NCBI RefSeq assembly: GCF_006715785.1
Contig: NZ_VFNX01000001.1
Location: 5,994,001 to 6,058,000, forward strand
Source of the DNA: Streptomyces puniciscabiei
Lineage (GTDB): Bacteria; Actinomycetota; Actinomycetes; Streptomycetales; Streptomycetaceae
Direction of reading: 5' to 3'
DNA: 64,000 bases
Shown: positions 54,677 to 64,000 of the stretch, in pieces
Numbering within the stretch: position 1 is the first letter of the stretch
How the letters are laid out: each line of letters opens with the position of its first letter
The notes under the pieces: model-generated
The model's database searches: none
Told to the model about the DNA's origin: nothing
Seen by the model: only the letters and a program-made list of their open reading frames with translations
Position numbers and translations under genes: made by a program

Positions 54677-56221
54677 GTGTCGGAACGGACATCGATGTCC
54701 CGGGCGAAGGCCCGCGCGGGTAAGGACGCGGTCGTGCTCGACGACGACGCGACCCTGCACGCGATGGGCTATCCGCGGAAACTCACCCGGCGTTTCCAGG
54801 CGTTCGACAATTTCGCGATCTCCTTCACGATCATCAATATCCTCTCGGGGATTTTCTCGTCCTTCGGATTCGGTATGAACGCGGGCGGGCCCCGCATTCT
54901 CGTGTTCGGCTGGATCGGGGTCTGTGTCATGGTGCTGCTCATTGGCGCCGCCATGGCAGAAGTCGCCTCGGCCTATCCGACGAGCGGCGCCCTGTATTTC
55001 TCCGCCGGTAAACTTGCAAAGCGCCACAAGGGCGCCTGGTCCTGGTTCACCGGCTGGCTGAACTTCGTGGGCCAGATCGGCGGCACCGCGGCCACCGGCT
55101 ACGCGGCCGCCACCTTCATCCAGGCCTTCGTGCAGCTGCAGTGGCCCTCCTACCAGCCGACCGCGCACCAGACGGTGCTGATCACGGCCCTGATCATCGT
55201 CGTGCAGGGCCTGGCCAACACCTACACCGTGCAGCTCGTCGCCGTACTGAACCGCATTTCCGTGTGGTGGCTGCTGATCGGACTCGTGGTGATCGTCGGC
55301 GCACTCATAGTGATGCCGGATCATCATCAGCCGGCGTCCTTCGTGACGCATTTCGCGAACAACACCGGCTTCACGAGCGGACTTTACGGTGGCATGCTCG
55401 GCCTGCTGGTCACGAGCTGGACGTTCACCGGGTTCGACGGCAGCTTCCACATGTCCGAGGAAACGGTCCACGCCACGGTGAACGCGCCCAAGGGGATCAC
55501 CCGCGCCATCGGCTATTCGGCGATCACCGGGCTGATCCTGATGCTGGCACTGGTCTACAGCATCGGCGACTACGCCAAGGAGGCCGGTTCGCCGGTGGGC
55601 CCGCCCGTCCAGATCCTCATCGACGGCCTGGGCCTCGGCGCCGCCAAGGTCATGCTCCTCATCGTCATCGGGGCCATGCTCTTCTGCGGCCTCGCCAACC
55701 TCACCAGCAACACCCGGCAGATCTTCGCGTTCTCCCGCGACGGCGCCATGCCCGGTTCCCGCTGGTGGCACTCGGTCTCGCCGCGCACCCGTACGCCCGT
55801 GAAGGCGGTGTGGCTCGCGGTGGCCTGCTCGCTGGCCCTGGTGGTGCCCGGCTGGTGGTCGCACACCGCCTTCACCGCGATCGTCAGCGTCAACGTGGTC
55901 GGTCTCTTCCTCGCCTACGCCGTGCCGATCTTCCTGCGGCTGCGGCTCGGTGCGGAGTTCCAGCCCGGGCCCTGGCACCTCGGCCGCTGGGGGCGGCCGG
56001 TCGGGTGGCTCGCGGTGATCTGGATCGTGCTCAGCAGCGTCCTGTTCATGCTGCCGCAGGCCTCGCCGATCACCGTCGACACCTTCAACTACGCGCCGAT
56101 CGCGCTCGCCGTCGTCCTGGTCGTCGCGACGGTGTGGTGGTTCGCCACGGCCCGCCGCCGCTTCCAGGGTCCGATCAGCTATGGCCGTCCCGACGAGGTC
56201 GCCGCGATGGACCTCGTCTGA
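54677..56221 (+). CDS. APC-family amino-acid permease (GABA/choline-type)
   Basis: A 514-residue protein with about twelve helices. The first half shows FQAFDNFAISFTIINILSGI, AEVASAYPTSGALYFSAGKL and the second half ITGLILMLALVYSIGDYAK; these are typical of the amino-acid/choline transporter (ACT) branch, which includes GABA and polyamine permeases. GTG at 54677 has AAAGG upstream; ATG at 54695 is another option. Base use is slightly less GC-rich at the start than in neighbours. Confidence 0.9.
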   Translation: MSERTSMSRAKARAGKDAVVLDDDATLHAMGYPRKLTRRFQAFDNFAISFTIINILSGIFSSFGFGMNAGGPRILVFGWIGVCVMVLLIGAAMAEVASAYPTSGALYFSAGKLAKRHKGAWSWFTGWLNFVGQIGGTAATGYAAATFIQAFVQLQWPSYQPTAHQTVLITALIIVVQGLANTYTVQLVAVLNRISVWWLLIGLVVIVGALIVMPDHHQPASFVTHFANNTGFTSGLYGGMLGLLVTSWTFTGFDGSFHMSEETVHATVNAPKGITRAIGYSAITGLILMLALVYSIGDYAKEAGSPVGPPVQILIDGLGLGAAKVMLLIVIGAMLFCGLANLTSNTRQIFAFSRDGAMPGSRWWHSVSPRTRTPVKAVWLAVACSLALVVPGWWSHTAFTAIVSVNVVGLFLAYAVPIFLRLRLGAEFQPGPWHLGRWGRPVGWLAVIWIVLSSVLFMLPQASPITVDTFNYAPIALAVVLVVATVWWFATARRRFQGPISYGRPDEVAAMDLV

Positions 56222-56263
56222 CGCCGAACGCCTTTCCGAGGGGCGTGGAGCTCGGGTGGTGAG

Positions 56264-56302
56264 GGGGAGCTGCGCGGCTGCCGGCCGGTCGCGCAGCTCC
56301 CC
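56264..56302 (+). terminator. Hairpin terminator after the permease
   Basis: A 13-bp perfect stem (GGGGAGCTGCGCG at 56264-56276 with CGCGCAGCTCCCC at 56290-56302), 42 bases after the permease stop. Its sequence is close to that of the dispersed 21-base repeat (7210-7230). Confidence 0.8.
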
Positions 56303-56360
56303 GCCCACCTCCGTCACCCCCCCCGCTCGCCGCGGGCACCCGCCCCATTCCCCCTTCCAG

Positions 56361-56380
56361 TGGACCAGACCAATATTGGT
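56361..56380. promoter_or_regulatory. Palindrome upstream of the secreted peptidase
   Basis: TGGACCAGACC runs into the perfect dyad ACCAATATTGGT (56369-56380), about 100 bases before the C39-type gene. The AGACC core recalls the chitinase-promoter repeats, but the spacing differs. Possible operator. Confidence 0.35.
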
Positions 56381-56481
56381 GGCGCGGCATGCGTCGAAGT
56401 GCTGGCAGGGCCCTGCCGGCTGCTCCATAGTTGGCGCACGAACCGCACCGGATCACCGGACACCTGGGGGTAATCGCGCCC

Positions 56482-57852
56482 ATGAGCAGAGCCCGACAGC
56501 CGTCCCGCAGAACCGTCCTCACCGCAGCCGTCGCCGTGGCGGTGGCCGGCGGAACGGTCCCCGCTGCCGCCGCCGCGCAGCAACCCGGCACCGACGCCGA
56601 CGACCCCGGCCAGGCGCCGGCCCGCCCGATCGACTACCACGCCTGGACCACGTACAGCCAGTGGCGGCTCGGCGCCGCCCAGGGAGTCCGGGCCGTCGCG
56701 GGTGCCCGCCCCGGCGTCCTGATCGGCGCCCCCGCCGGCCGCACCGACTACACCGACCCGCACACCGGGACGACCGCCACCTGGGAGTACGCCACCTGGA
56801 CTTCCCCGGTCCACCGGCTCACCGTCCCCGCCACCGAGGTCGTCTCCTCCTGGAACGCCCACACCCCCGCGGGCACCTGGCTCCAGGTGGAGCTGCGGGG
56901 CACGTACACCGACGGCACCGAGACCCCGTGGTACGTGATGGGCCGCTGGGCGGCCGGTGACCAGGACATCAAGCGGACCTCGGTGGACGGCCAGGCCGAC
57001 GGCAGGAGCGCCGTCTGGACCGACACCTTCGCCATCGACGACGCGAGCACCGGCCTGCGCCTGACGTCGTACCGGCTGCGGCTCACCCTCTACCGCAGGC
57101 CGGGGACGCACCTGACGCCGACCGTGTGGCGGCTCGGCGCCATGGGCTCCGACATCCCCGACCGCTTCACCGTCCCCGCCTCCACCCCCGGCCTCGCCCA
57201 GGAACTGGCCGTACCGCGCTACTCGCAGGAGATCCACAAGGGCCAGTACCCGCAGTACGACAACGGCGGCGAGGCCTGGTGCAGTCCCACCTCCTCGCAG
57301 ATGATCATCGAGTACTGGGGCGGCCGGCTCACCCCCGAGCAGCTGTCCTGGGTCGACCCCTCCTACACCGACCCGCAGGTGGACAACGCTGCCCGCTTCA
57401 CCTACGACTACCAGTACCAGGGCTGCGGCAACTGGCCGTTCAACGCCGCCTACGCGGCCACCTTCGAGGGCCTGCAGGGCGTGGTCACGCGCCTCGCCTC
57501 GCTGACCGACCTGGAGACGCTGATCGCGGCCGGCATCCCGGCCATAACGTCCCAGTCGTTCCTGAAGACCGAGCTGACCGGCGCCGGCTACGGCACCTCC
57601 GGCCATCTGATGACGGTGATCGGCTTCACCGCCGACGGCGACGTGATCGCCAACGACCCGGCCTCGCCGGGCGACGACGCGGTGCGCCGGGTCTATCTGC
57701 GGCGGGAGTTCGAGAACATCTGGCTGCGCACCAAGCGGTACAACGCCTCCGGAAAGGTCGTCTCCGGCACCGGGGGAGTCTGTTACCTCTACTTCCCGGC
57801 CCATCCGAGCCCGCGCCAGCGCAAGGCGCTCGCGGCGGTGGGTGTGCGCTGA
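56482..57852 (+). CDS. Secreted C39-like cysteine peptidase, Tat-exported
   Basis: A 456-residue protein with a twin-arginine signal (SRRTVLTAAVAVAVAGG), so it is exported folded. Residues 45-250 are a beta-rich N-terminal domain (YHAWTTYSQWRLGAAQGVRA). The C-terminal part is a peptidase-C39-like fold with the catalytic cysteine in GGEAWCSPTSSQMIIEYWGG and the His in GTSGHLMTVIGF; an NDPAS segment supplies the third residue. Substrate unknown. ATG at 56482. A small membrane-protein gene follows. Confidence 0.9.
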   Translation: MSRARQPSRRTVLTAAVAVAVAGGTVPAAAAAQQPGTDADDPGQAPARPIDYHAWTTYSQWRLGAAQGVRAVAGARPGVLIGAPAGRTDYTDPHTGTTATWEYATWTSPVHRLTVPATEVVSSWNAHTPAGTWLQVELRGTYTDGTETPWYVMGRWAAGDQDIKRTSVDGQADGRSAVWTDTFAIDDASTGLRLTSYRLRLTLYRRPGTHLTPTVWRLGAMGSDIPDRFTVPASTPGLAQELAVPRYSQEIHKGQYPQYDNGGEAWCSPTSSQMIIEYWGGRLTPEQLSWVDPSYTDPQVDNAARFTYDYQYQGCGNWPFNAAYAATFEGLQGVVTRLASLTDLETLIAAGIPAITSQSFLKTELTGAGYGTSGHLMTVIGFTADGDVIANDPASPGDDAVRRVYLRREFENIWLRTKRYNASGKVVSGTGGVCYLYFPAHPSPRQRKALAAVGVR

Positions 57853-57919
57853 CCCGTGAGCACGACCGTGTGAGCAAGCTCATCGCCGCGAACGCGGTCG
57901 CGGGTGGCAAGGTGGCCAC

Positions 57920-58066
57920 ATGGACCTGACCGCACACCCGGCCACCACCCCCCGCGCCCGCACCGGCGGCCCCCGGGAAGACGGCCCGGAGATCCTCGAG
58001 CACGTCATGGGCTGGGTGCTCGTCGCGGTCCTCGCGATGCTCGTGACCCAGCTCGGCCTGCTCTGA
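57920..58066 (+). CDS. Small SCO1431-like membrane protein
   Basis: Only 48 residues and easily missed. The N-terminus is polar (MDLTAHPATTPRARTGGP, then REDGPEILEHV) and the C-terminus is one transmembrane helix, MGWVLVAVLAMLVTQLGLL. This matches what I recall as the SCO1431 family of Streptomyces. A GGTGG site lies five bases before the ATG. It is 67 bases after the C39-like gene; function unknown. Confidence 0.75.
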   Translation: MDLTAHPATTPRARTGGPREDGPEILEHVMGWVLVAVLAMLVTQLGLL

Positions 58067-58105
58067 GGCCGGGCTCGGCCCGCTCTGAGGCCGGGCTCGG
58101 CCCGC
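58062..58105 (+). repeat. Two tandem 22-bp units with hairpins
   Basis: TCTGAGGCCGGGCTCGGCCC is repeated (58062-58083, 58084-58105); each copy contains GGCCG-ggct-CGGCC, a small hairpin, at the very end of the small membrane-protein gene. Likely a terminator made of two hairpins. Confidence 0.7.
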
Positions 58106-58191
58106 TCCGAGTCGGCCCGCTCACGTGTGCGGCATGTTCTGACATACTGCGGAGGTCCCGCCGACCGCCTGGAACAGGGCCGAACTTGAAC

Positions 58192-58845
58192 ATGCCGCAT
58201 CAGCGTGCCTCCGTCCGTCCCCGGATGCGCGGTACCGAGCGCTCGGTGGCGCGTCGCGCCGAACTCATCGCCATCGGGCGGAGGTTGTTCGCCGACACGT
58301 CCTACGACGCGCTGTCCATGGACGACATCGCCCGCCAGGCGCATGTCGCCAAGGGGCTGATCTACTACTACTTCCAGTCCAAGCGCGGCTATTACCTGGC
58401 GATCGTCCAGGACTCCGTCGCCGATCTGGTCACCTTTGCCGCGAAGGGCCTCGAGATACCCGCGGTGGACCGGGTCCACCGCACCATCGACGCCTATCTG
58501 CGCTACGCCGAGCACCACCAGGCCGCCTACCGCACCATCGTCAGCGGGGGCGTCGGCTTCGACGCCGAGGTCCACGCCATCCGGGACGGCGTCCGCGAGG
58601 CGATCATCGCCACCATCGCCGAAGGGGCCTACGGCCGCAGCGACATCGCCCCGCTCGCCCGGATGGGCCTGCTCTCCTGGGTGTGCAGCGTGGAGGGCGC
58701 GACCCTGGACTGGATCGACCGCCCCGAGCTGTCCCGCGACACCATGCGCGAGCTGCTCGTGAAGACGCTCGGCGGAGCCCTGCGCGCCGTCGAGGAGCTG
58801 GACCCGGCCTACCCGGCGCCGCAGCCGGCCCGCCGCGAGGCCTGA
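58192..58845 (+). CDS. TetR-family transcriptional regulator
   Basis: A 217-residue regulator with an N-terminal TetR helix-turn-helix (AIGRRLFADTSYDALSMDDI, ARQAHVAKGLIYYYFQSKRG, residues 25-70) and an all-helical ligand-binding domain. ATG at 58192 is in a region with a possible TTG at 58186. It converges on the chitinase gene. In many Streptomyces it sits by the acyl-CoA dehydrogenase, which suggests control of acyl-CoA metabolism; that link is inferred. Confidence 0.92.
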   Translation: MPHQRASVRPRMRGTERSVARRAELIAIGRRLFADTSYDALSMDDIARQAHVAKGLIYYYFQSKRGYYLAIVQDSVADLVTFAAKGLEIPAVDRVHRTIDAYLRYAEHHQAAYRTIVSGGVGFDAEVHAIRDGVREAIIATIAEGAYGRSDIAPLARMGLLSWVCSVEGATLDWIDRPELSRDTMRELLVKTLGGALRAVEELDPAYPAPQPARREA

Positions 58846-58852
58846 CGCACCG

Positions 58853-58882
58853 GGGAGCGGGGGCTCGTGGTCCCCCGCTCCC
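58853..58882. terminator. Hairpin between tetR and chitinase
   Basis: GGGAGCGGGGG (58853-58863) with CCCCCGCTCCC (58872-58882), 8-base loop. It lies 7 bases after the tetR stop and 20 bases before the chitinase stop, serving both converging genes. Confidence 0.8.
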
Positions 58883-58901
58883 GAGTCCCCTTGGGGCGGG
58901 G

Positions 58902-60134
<1,233 letters not shown>

Positions 60135-60204
60135 CGGGTGTCTCCTCGTGGGGGGAGGGGAACGCGCGCCGATTGGCATGAACGCGGTAAAGCGTTGGTC
60201 ATGC

Positions 60205-60245
60205 ACAGTAGGAGGACTAGACCACTCCGTCAATGGTTCGGACCA
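60205..60245 (-). promoter_or_regulatory. Chitinase promoter with direct repeats
   Basis: On the minus strand TTGACG (60233-60228), 17-base spacer, TACTGT (60210-60205). Two imperfect direct repeats, TGGTCCGAACC (60245-60235) and TGGTCTAGTCC (60224-60214), flank the -35 with starts 21 bases apart. Such repeats are known in Streptomyces chitinase promoters, where they mediate chitin induction and glucose repression; DasR and related regulators are candidates. Confidence 0.85.
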
Positions 60246-60479
60246 ATCTCGCCGGTCGTTCCGCCCCTGCATAACGTTCCGGCTGGATTCTTGGAGTAAG
60301 CGGTCGTTAACTGGTGACGGAAGGGCGCTGATCGGGCATACTCACAGCGCACAGCCGCTGGTCAGCCGCTTCCGAGACCCGGGAGCGGGCGCCTTCGGCC
60401 ATCACGGAAAGACCAGGCGGAGCCGCCCCCACCCGACGGGCCAGACCGCCGGTGCCCGACCAGGGAGGAGACCGACGCC

Positions 60480-61652
60480 ATGTCCGAGCGCGACCCGCAG
60501 CCGGTGGAGCGTCAGCTGCCGACGGAGGAGGCGCGGGATCTGCTCGCCCTCGTCCGGGACATCGCCCAGCGCGAGATCGCGCCGAAGGCCGCCGAGGAGG
60601 AGGACGCGGGCCGCTTCCCGCGCGAGGTCTTCACCCTGCTGTCCGAATCCGGCCTGCTCGGTCTGCCGTACGACTCCGAGTACGGCGGCGGCGACCAGCC
60701 CTACGAGGTGTACCTCCAGGTCCTGGAGGAGCTGGCCGCGGCCCGCCTCACCGTGGGCCTCGGCGTCAGCGTGCACACGCTGGCCTCCTACGCGCTCGCC
60801 ACCTACGGCACCAAGCAGCAGCAGGTTGAGCACCTGCCCGCCATGCTCGGCGGCGGCCTGCTGGGTGCGTACTGCCTCTCCGAGCCGTCCTCGGGCTCCG
60901 ACGCGGCCTCCCTGCGCACCAAGGCGGTCCGGGACGGCGACCAGTGGGTGATCAACGGGACCAAGGCCTGGATCACGCACGGCGGCATCGCCGACTTCTA
61001 CACCGTGATGGCCCGCACCGGCGAGGACGGCCCGCGCGGGATCACCGCCTTCCTGGTCCCCGGGGACGCGCCGGGGCTGAGCGGGGCGCTGCCCGAGAAG
61101 AAGATGGGCATGAAGGGCTCGCCCACCGCACAGGTCCACCTCGACAACGTCCGGGTCGGCGACGACCGGCGGATCGGCGAGGAGGGCCAGGGCTTCTTCA
61201 TCGCCCTGTCCGCCCTCGACTCCGGGCGGCTCGGCATCGCCGCCTGTGCGATCGGCCTCGCCCAGGCCGCGCTGGACGAGGCGGTCCGCTACGCCACCGA
61301 GCGCCGCCAGTTCGGCCACCCCATCGCCGACTTCCAGGGCCTGCGCTTCATGATCGCCGACATGGCCACCCAGATCGAGGCCGGCCGCGCGCTCTACCTC
61401 GCGGCGGCGCGGCTGCGTGACGCCGGCAAGCCGTTCGCCAAGCAGGCCGCCATGGCCAAGCTGCACTGCACCGACACGGCCATGAAGGTCACCACGGACG
61501 CCGTGCAGATACTCGGCGGCTACGGCTACACCGCCGACTTCCCGGCCGAGCGCTACATGCGCGAGGCCAAGGTCCTGCAGATCGTCGAGGGCACCAACCA
61601 GATCCAGCGGATGGTCATCGCACGTCACGTGGCGGGACCCGAAGGCCGCTGA
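60480..61652 (+). CDS. Acyl-CoA dehydrogenase
   Basis: Catalyses alpha,beta-dehydrogenation of acyl-CoA with FAD. The 390 residues have the N-terminal helical domain, the central YCLSEPSSGSDAASLRTKAV and WITHGGIADFYTVMAR, and the C-terminal ERRQFGHPIADFQG and QILGGYGYTADFPAERYMRE, with the catalytic glutamate expected near the EGTNQIQRMVIAR end. Length is usual. ATG at 60480 has GGGAGGAG upstream. It is divergent from the chitinase gene; the fatty or branched substrate is not known. Confidence 0.95.
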   Translation: MSERDPQPVERQLPTEEARDLLALVRDIAQREIAPKAAEEEDAGRFPREVFTLLSESGLLGLPYDSEYGGGDQPYEVYLQVLEELAAARLTVGLGVSVHTLASYALATYGTKQQQVEHLPAMLGGGLLGAYCLSEPSSGSDAASLRTKAVRDGDQWVINGTKAWITHGGIADFYTVMARTGEDGPRGITAFLVPGDAPGLSGALPEKKMGMKGSPTAQVHLDNVRVGDDRRIGEEGQGFFIALSALDSGRLGIAACAIGLAQAALDEAVRYATERRQFGHPIADFQGLRFMIADMATQIEAGRALYLAAARLRDAGKPFAKQAAMAKLHCTDTAMKVTTDAVQILGGYGYTADFPAERYMREAKVLQIVEGTNQIQRMVIARHVAGPEGR

Positions 61653-61857
61653 ACTGCCCGGTGAGCACGGTCGGGGCCGCCAGCCTGATCCACTCCGGGT
61701 CGTGGCGGCCCGGCAGCGTCCGGCCCCGGTCGGCCCAGGTCCGCATGAGATCGCGGTAGATGGGCGGGTCCTGCGGCACGGGCGGCGGAACCGATTCTGC
61801 CGAGCGGGGAAGGAAGATCCGGCGCTGACGCCCGGTGGCCGAGTGCAAGGCGGTCAT
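61615..61857 (-). CDS. Small hypothetical protein
   Basis: An 80-residue minus-strand frame, MTALHSATGRQRRIFLPRSA and PPVPQDPPIYRDLMRTWADR with GRHDPEWIRLAA. The proline/arginine-rich sequence reads as a real small protein and not as a shadow of the dehydrogenase, whose end it overlaps by 38 bases. Start and function uncertain; the ribosome site is weak. Confidence 0.5.
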   Translation of the reverse strand: MTALHSATGRQRRIFLPRSAESVPPPVPQDPPIYRDLMRTWADRGRTLPGRHDPEWIRLAAPTVLTGQFSGLRVPPRDVR

Positions 61858-61994
61858 ACCTGGGCAACGCGCCGGCGGCCGGACAGGTCACCGCCTCTCG
61901 GAATCGAGCGTCAGTTCAGCGCGTCCCGCCCCCGCTCTGGCCTCCTGCAGCCGACTGACGTACCGTCAGCCGACCATCGCTGCAGGGGGTGTCC

Positions 61995-63095
61995 GTGGCC
62001 GACGACCGTCCCGTACCGCTCGACGAGTATCCGGTGCACCAGGTACCGCTGTCCATGAAGCACGTGGCGACCGGCGACCGGAACGCCTACGACCGCTGCA
62101 TCTTCCACGTCTTCGACCACGCCGGCCGGGCCCTGCTCATCCTCGGCCTCGGCGTCTACCCCAACCTCGGCGTGATCGACGCCTACGCCACCCTGCGCAC
62201 CGGGGACACCCTGCACGCCGTGCGCGCCTCGGACGCCCTGGGCGAGGACCGGATGCGGCTCGTCGTCGGACCGCTGCGCATCGAGGTCCCGCGGCCGCTG
62301 CGGGAACTGCGCCTGATCTGCGAGGACGAGCAGCTGTCGTACGACCTCACCTGGACGGCCGCCTTCCCCGCGCTCTGGGAGCCGCACCACCTCCAGCGCC
62401 GTGGTGACCGGCTCACCCTGGAGGGCCGCCGCTTCGTCCAGGCGGGCACCGCGCAGGGCGTGATCCGGGCCCGGGGAGCGGAGTTCCGGGTCACCGCGGA
62501 CGACTGGACCGGCACCCGGGACCGCAGCTGGGGCGTGCGCCCCGTCCCGGGCGAGGACGGCGGGCGGCTCGCCGCGGACCACCCCGCCGAGGGCTTCCAC
62601 TGGATCTGGTGCCCGGTCCGTTTCGAGGACCGCTTCCTGATGGTGATCACCCAGGAGGACGCCGACGGCCACCGCTCCCTGAACGAGGCGACCCTGGTCC
62701 GCCCCGGCCGGCGCGACCGCCAACTGGGCTGGCCGCAGGCCGAGATCGGCTACCGCTCCGGCACCCGCCACCCGGAACGTGCGGTCATCCATCTGGGGGA
62801 CGCGCGGGAATCACGGAAGCTCGACGTCGACATCCTCACCTCCTCACCGCTCGCCCTCGGCGCGGGCTACCCGCCGGCGGACGACTGGCAGCACGGGACC
62901 TGGCGCGGGCCCGGCTGGACCGACCGGCGCACCTACGACATGACCCAGCCGCACCCCCTGGCCGGTTACGGCGTCACCGACCACTCCGCCCGCTTCCGGC
63001 TGGACGGACAGACCGGTCACGGCATCTTCGAGCACGGCTCGTTCGGCCGGCACGACCCGAGCGGCTTCACCGGCTTCGACTCGGTCGCACCCTGA
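61995..63095 (+). CDS. CrtC-like lipocalin-fold protein (DUF7064/7065 type)
   Basis: A 366-residue soluble protein with paired beta-rich halves. Segments FHVFDHAGRALLILGLGVYP, GVIRARGAEFRVTADDWTGT and SWGVRPVPGED match the carotenoid 1,2-hydratase/AttH-like group, a double lipocalin fold. Its reaction is unknown. GTG at 61995 has AGGGGG six bases upstream. The phosphotransferase gene follows 69 bases later on the same strand, a pairing found in other actinobacteria, so they may act on the same lipid-like compound. Confidence 0.75.
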   Translation: MADDRPVPLDEYPVHQVPLSMKHVATGDRNAYDRCIFHVFDHAGRALLILGLGVYPNLGVIDAYATLRTGDTLHAVRASDALGEDRMRLVVGPLRIEVPRPLRELRLICEDEQLSYDLTWTAAFPALWEPHHLQRRGDRLTLEGRRFVQAGTAQGVIRARGAEFRVTADDWTGTRDRSWGVRPVPGEDGGRLAADHPAEGFHWIWCPVRFEDRFLMVITQEDADGHRSLNEATLVRPGRRDRQLGWPQAEIGYRSGTRHPERAVIHLGDARESRKLDVDILTSSPLALGAGYPPADDWQHGTWRGPGWTDRRTYDMTQPHPLAGYGVTDHSARFRLDGQTGHGIFEHGSFGRHDPSGFTGFDSVAP

Positions 63096-63164
63096 GCGAC
63101 CGTCGTTCCCCGAGCATCCGTCGGCCCTTGAGCAATCGGTCGCCCTCCGAGGAAGGAGCCCGGC

Positions 63165-64000
63165 ATGGCCACGGCACCGCGCCCCCGCACCACCACCCGC
63201 GACCCCGAGGATCTGACCCGGCGCCTCACCGCCTGGCTCGGCACCCGGCTGCCCGGCGCCAAGGCCACCGGCGTCGCCGTCCCCGCCTCCAACGGCATGT
63301 CCAGCGAAACCCTGCTGTTCGACCTCGAGCACCCCGAAGCGCCGTGCACCGCCTGCGCGTTGCGGCTGGCGGCGGACCCGGCGGCGTACACCGTCTTCCC
63401 CGTCTACGACATGGCCCGCCAGTACCGCACCCTGCGCCTGGTGGCCGAGCACACCGACGTGCCCGTACCCCGTGTGCTGTGGCTGGAGGAGGACCCGGGG
63501 CCGCTGGGAGCGCCGTTCTTCGTCATGGAGCGGGTCGCCGGGCGGGTACCGCCGGACGTCATGCCGTACACCTACGAGGGCAGTTGGCTGCACGGGGGCG
63601 AGCGACGCCGAGCGCGCGCACCTGGAGGCGGCCACCGTGGGTCTGATCGCCCGCCTGCACGGCCAAGTGCCGCTCGCCGAGGCCGGGTTCCTCGCCTCAC
63701 CCGGTGCGGAGGACGCGCTGCGCCGGCACGTGACCGCCCAACGCGCCTACTACGCCTGGGTGATCGACGGCCTGCCCCGCTCACCCCTCATCGAGGCCGC
63801 CTTCGACCGGCTGGAGGAGCTGTGGCCGCGCGAGGCGGGTGAGCCCGTCCTCAGCTGGGGCGACGCGCGCATCGGCAACATCGTCTACGACGGCTTCGAC
63901 CCCGTCGCCGTCCTGGACTGGGAGATGGCGGCACTCGCCCCGCGCGAGGTCGACCTCGGCTGGCTCGTCTATCTGCACCGCTTCTTCCACGACCTCACGG
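63165..64000 (+). pseudogene. Aminoglycoside-phosphotransferase-fold protein, frameshifted, cut by window end
   Basis: Starts at ATG 63165 (GGAAGGAG upstream). The first 145 residues carry a kinase-like N-lobe (ASNGMSSETLLFDLEHPEAP and FFVMERVAGRVPPDVMPYTY). At GSWLHG the similarity moves one frame: ERAHLEAATVGLIARLHGQV, then LSWGDARIGNIVYDG and AVLDWEMAALAPREVDLGW, the catalytic loop and metal-binding segments. Removing one G from the five at 63594-63598 restores the frame. The 3' end lies beyond the window. Related proteins include ACAD10-type kinases acting on hydroxyacyl or lipid substrates. Confidence 0.85.

Overview
The window is high-GC (third-position GC very high, GTG and TTG starts common, occasional leader-poor starts) and carries the gene families expected of a Streptomyces chromosome: a conservon, ROK/GntR/SorC/TetR regulators, an ECF41 sigma factor, a GH18 chitinase with a chitinase-type direct-repeat promoter, and a small SCO1431-like membrane protein. 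From memory, the gene order (metK, priA, fmt, rsmB, rpe, guaB-like, rib operon, hisE-hisG, CNNM pair, AAA ATPase, TetR, chitinase, acyl-CoA dehydrogenase) resembles the S. coelicolor SCO1476 to SCO1428 stretch, running in core rather than arm DNA. This was not checked against a database.

Layout. 1-8000: housekeeping (metK, priA, a helix-turn-helix gene, fmt, rsmB, rpe). 8115-14900: accessory block with a SorC regulator, a 320-bp tract of tandem repeats, an RNase Sa-like lipoprotein with its barstar inhibitor, a STAND NTPase, and a glycerophosphotransferase-fold protein whose start abuts nine copies of a 7-bp repeat. 14893-18595: guaB1-type GMP reductase, an amino-acid permease and an Lrp regulator. 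18606-25146: a very large inverted repeat, then a GntR-controlled ABC importer ending in an unusual HAD plus endonuclease/exonuclease/phosphatase fusion. 25241-28752: a conservon with no GTPase gene. 29807-32345: a davA-davB pair for lysine to 5-aminovalerate. 32385-42381: oxidoreductase, nucleobase permease, a frameshifted alginate-lyase gene, thioesterase, MFS exporter facing a ROK regulator, a decayed DUF5958 gene, and an ECF41 sigma factor with its epimerase-like partner. 42719-47756: FMN riboswitch, riboflavin operon (ribE-ribM-ribBA-ribH) running into hisE-hisG. 47983-58066: two CNNM/CBS proteins, an EccA-like ATPase, a nucleoside-kinase-like protein, a permease and a secreted C39-like peptidase. 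58192-64000: TetR, chitinase, acyl-CoA dehydrogenase, a lipocalin-like CrtC-type protein and a frameshifted phosphotransferase gene cut by the window end.

The best candidates for something undescribed are the GntR/ABC/HAD-EEP importer, the copy of the chitinase promoter sitting upstream of the ECF41 sigma gene, the lipoprotein RNase with barstar beside a STAND NTPase, and the heptanucleotide repeat at a gene start. Two genes carry single-base insertions in homopolymers, which may be real decay or assembly error.
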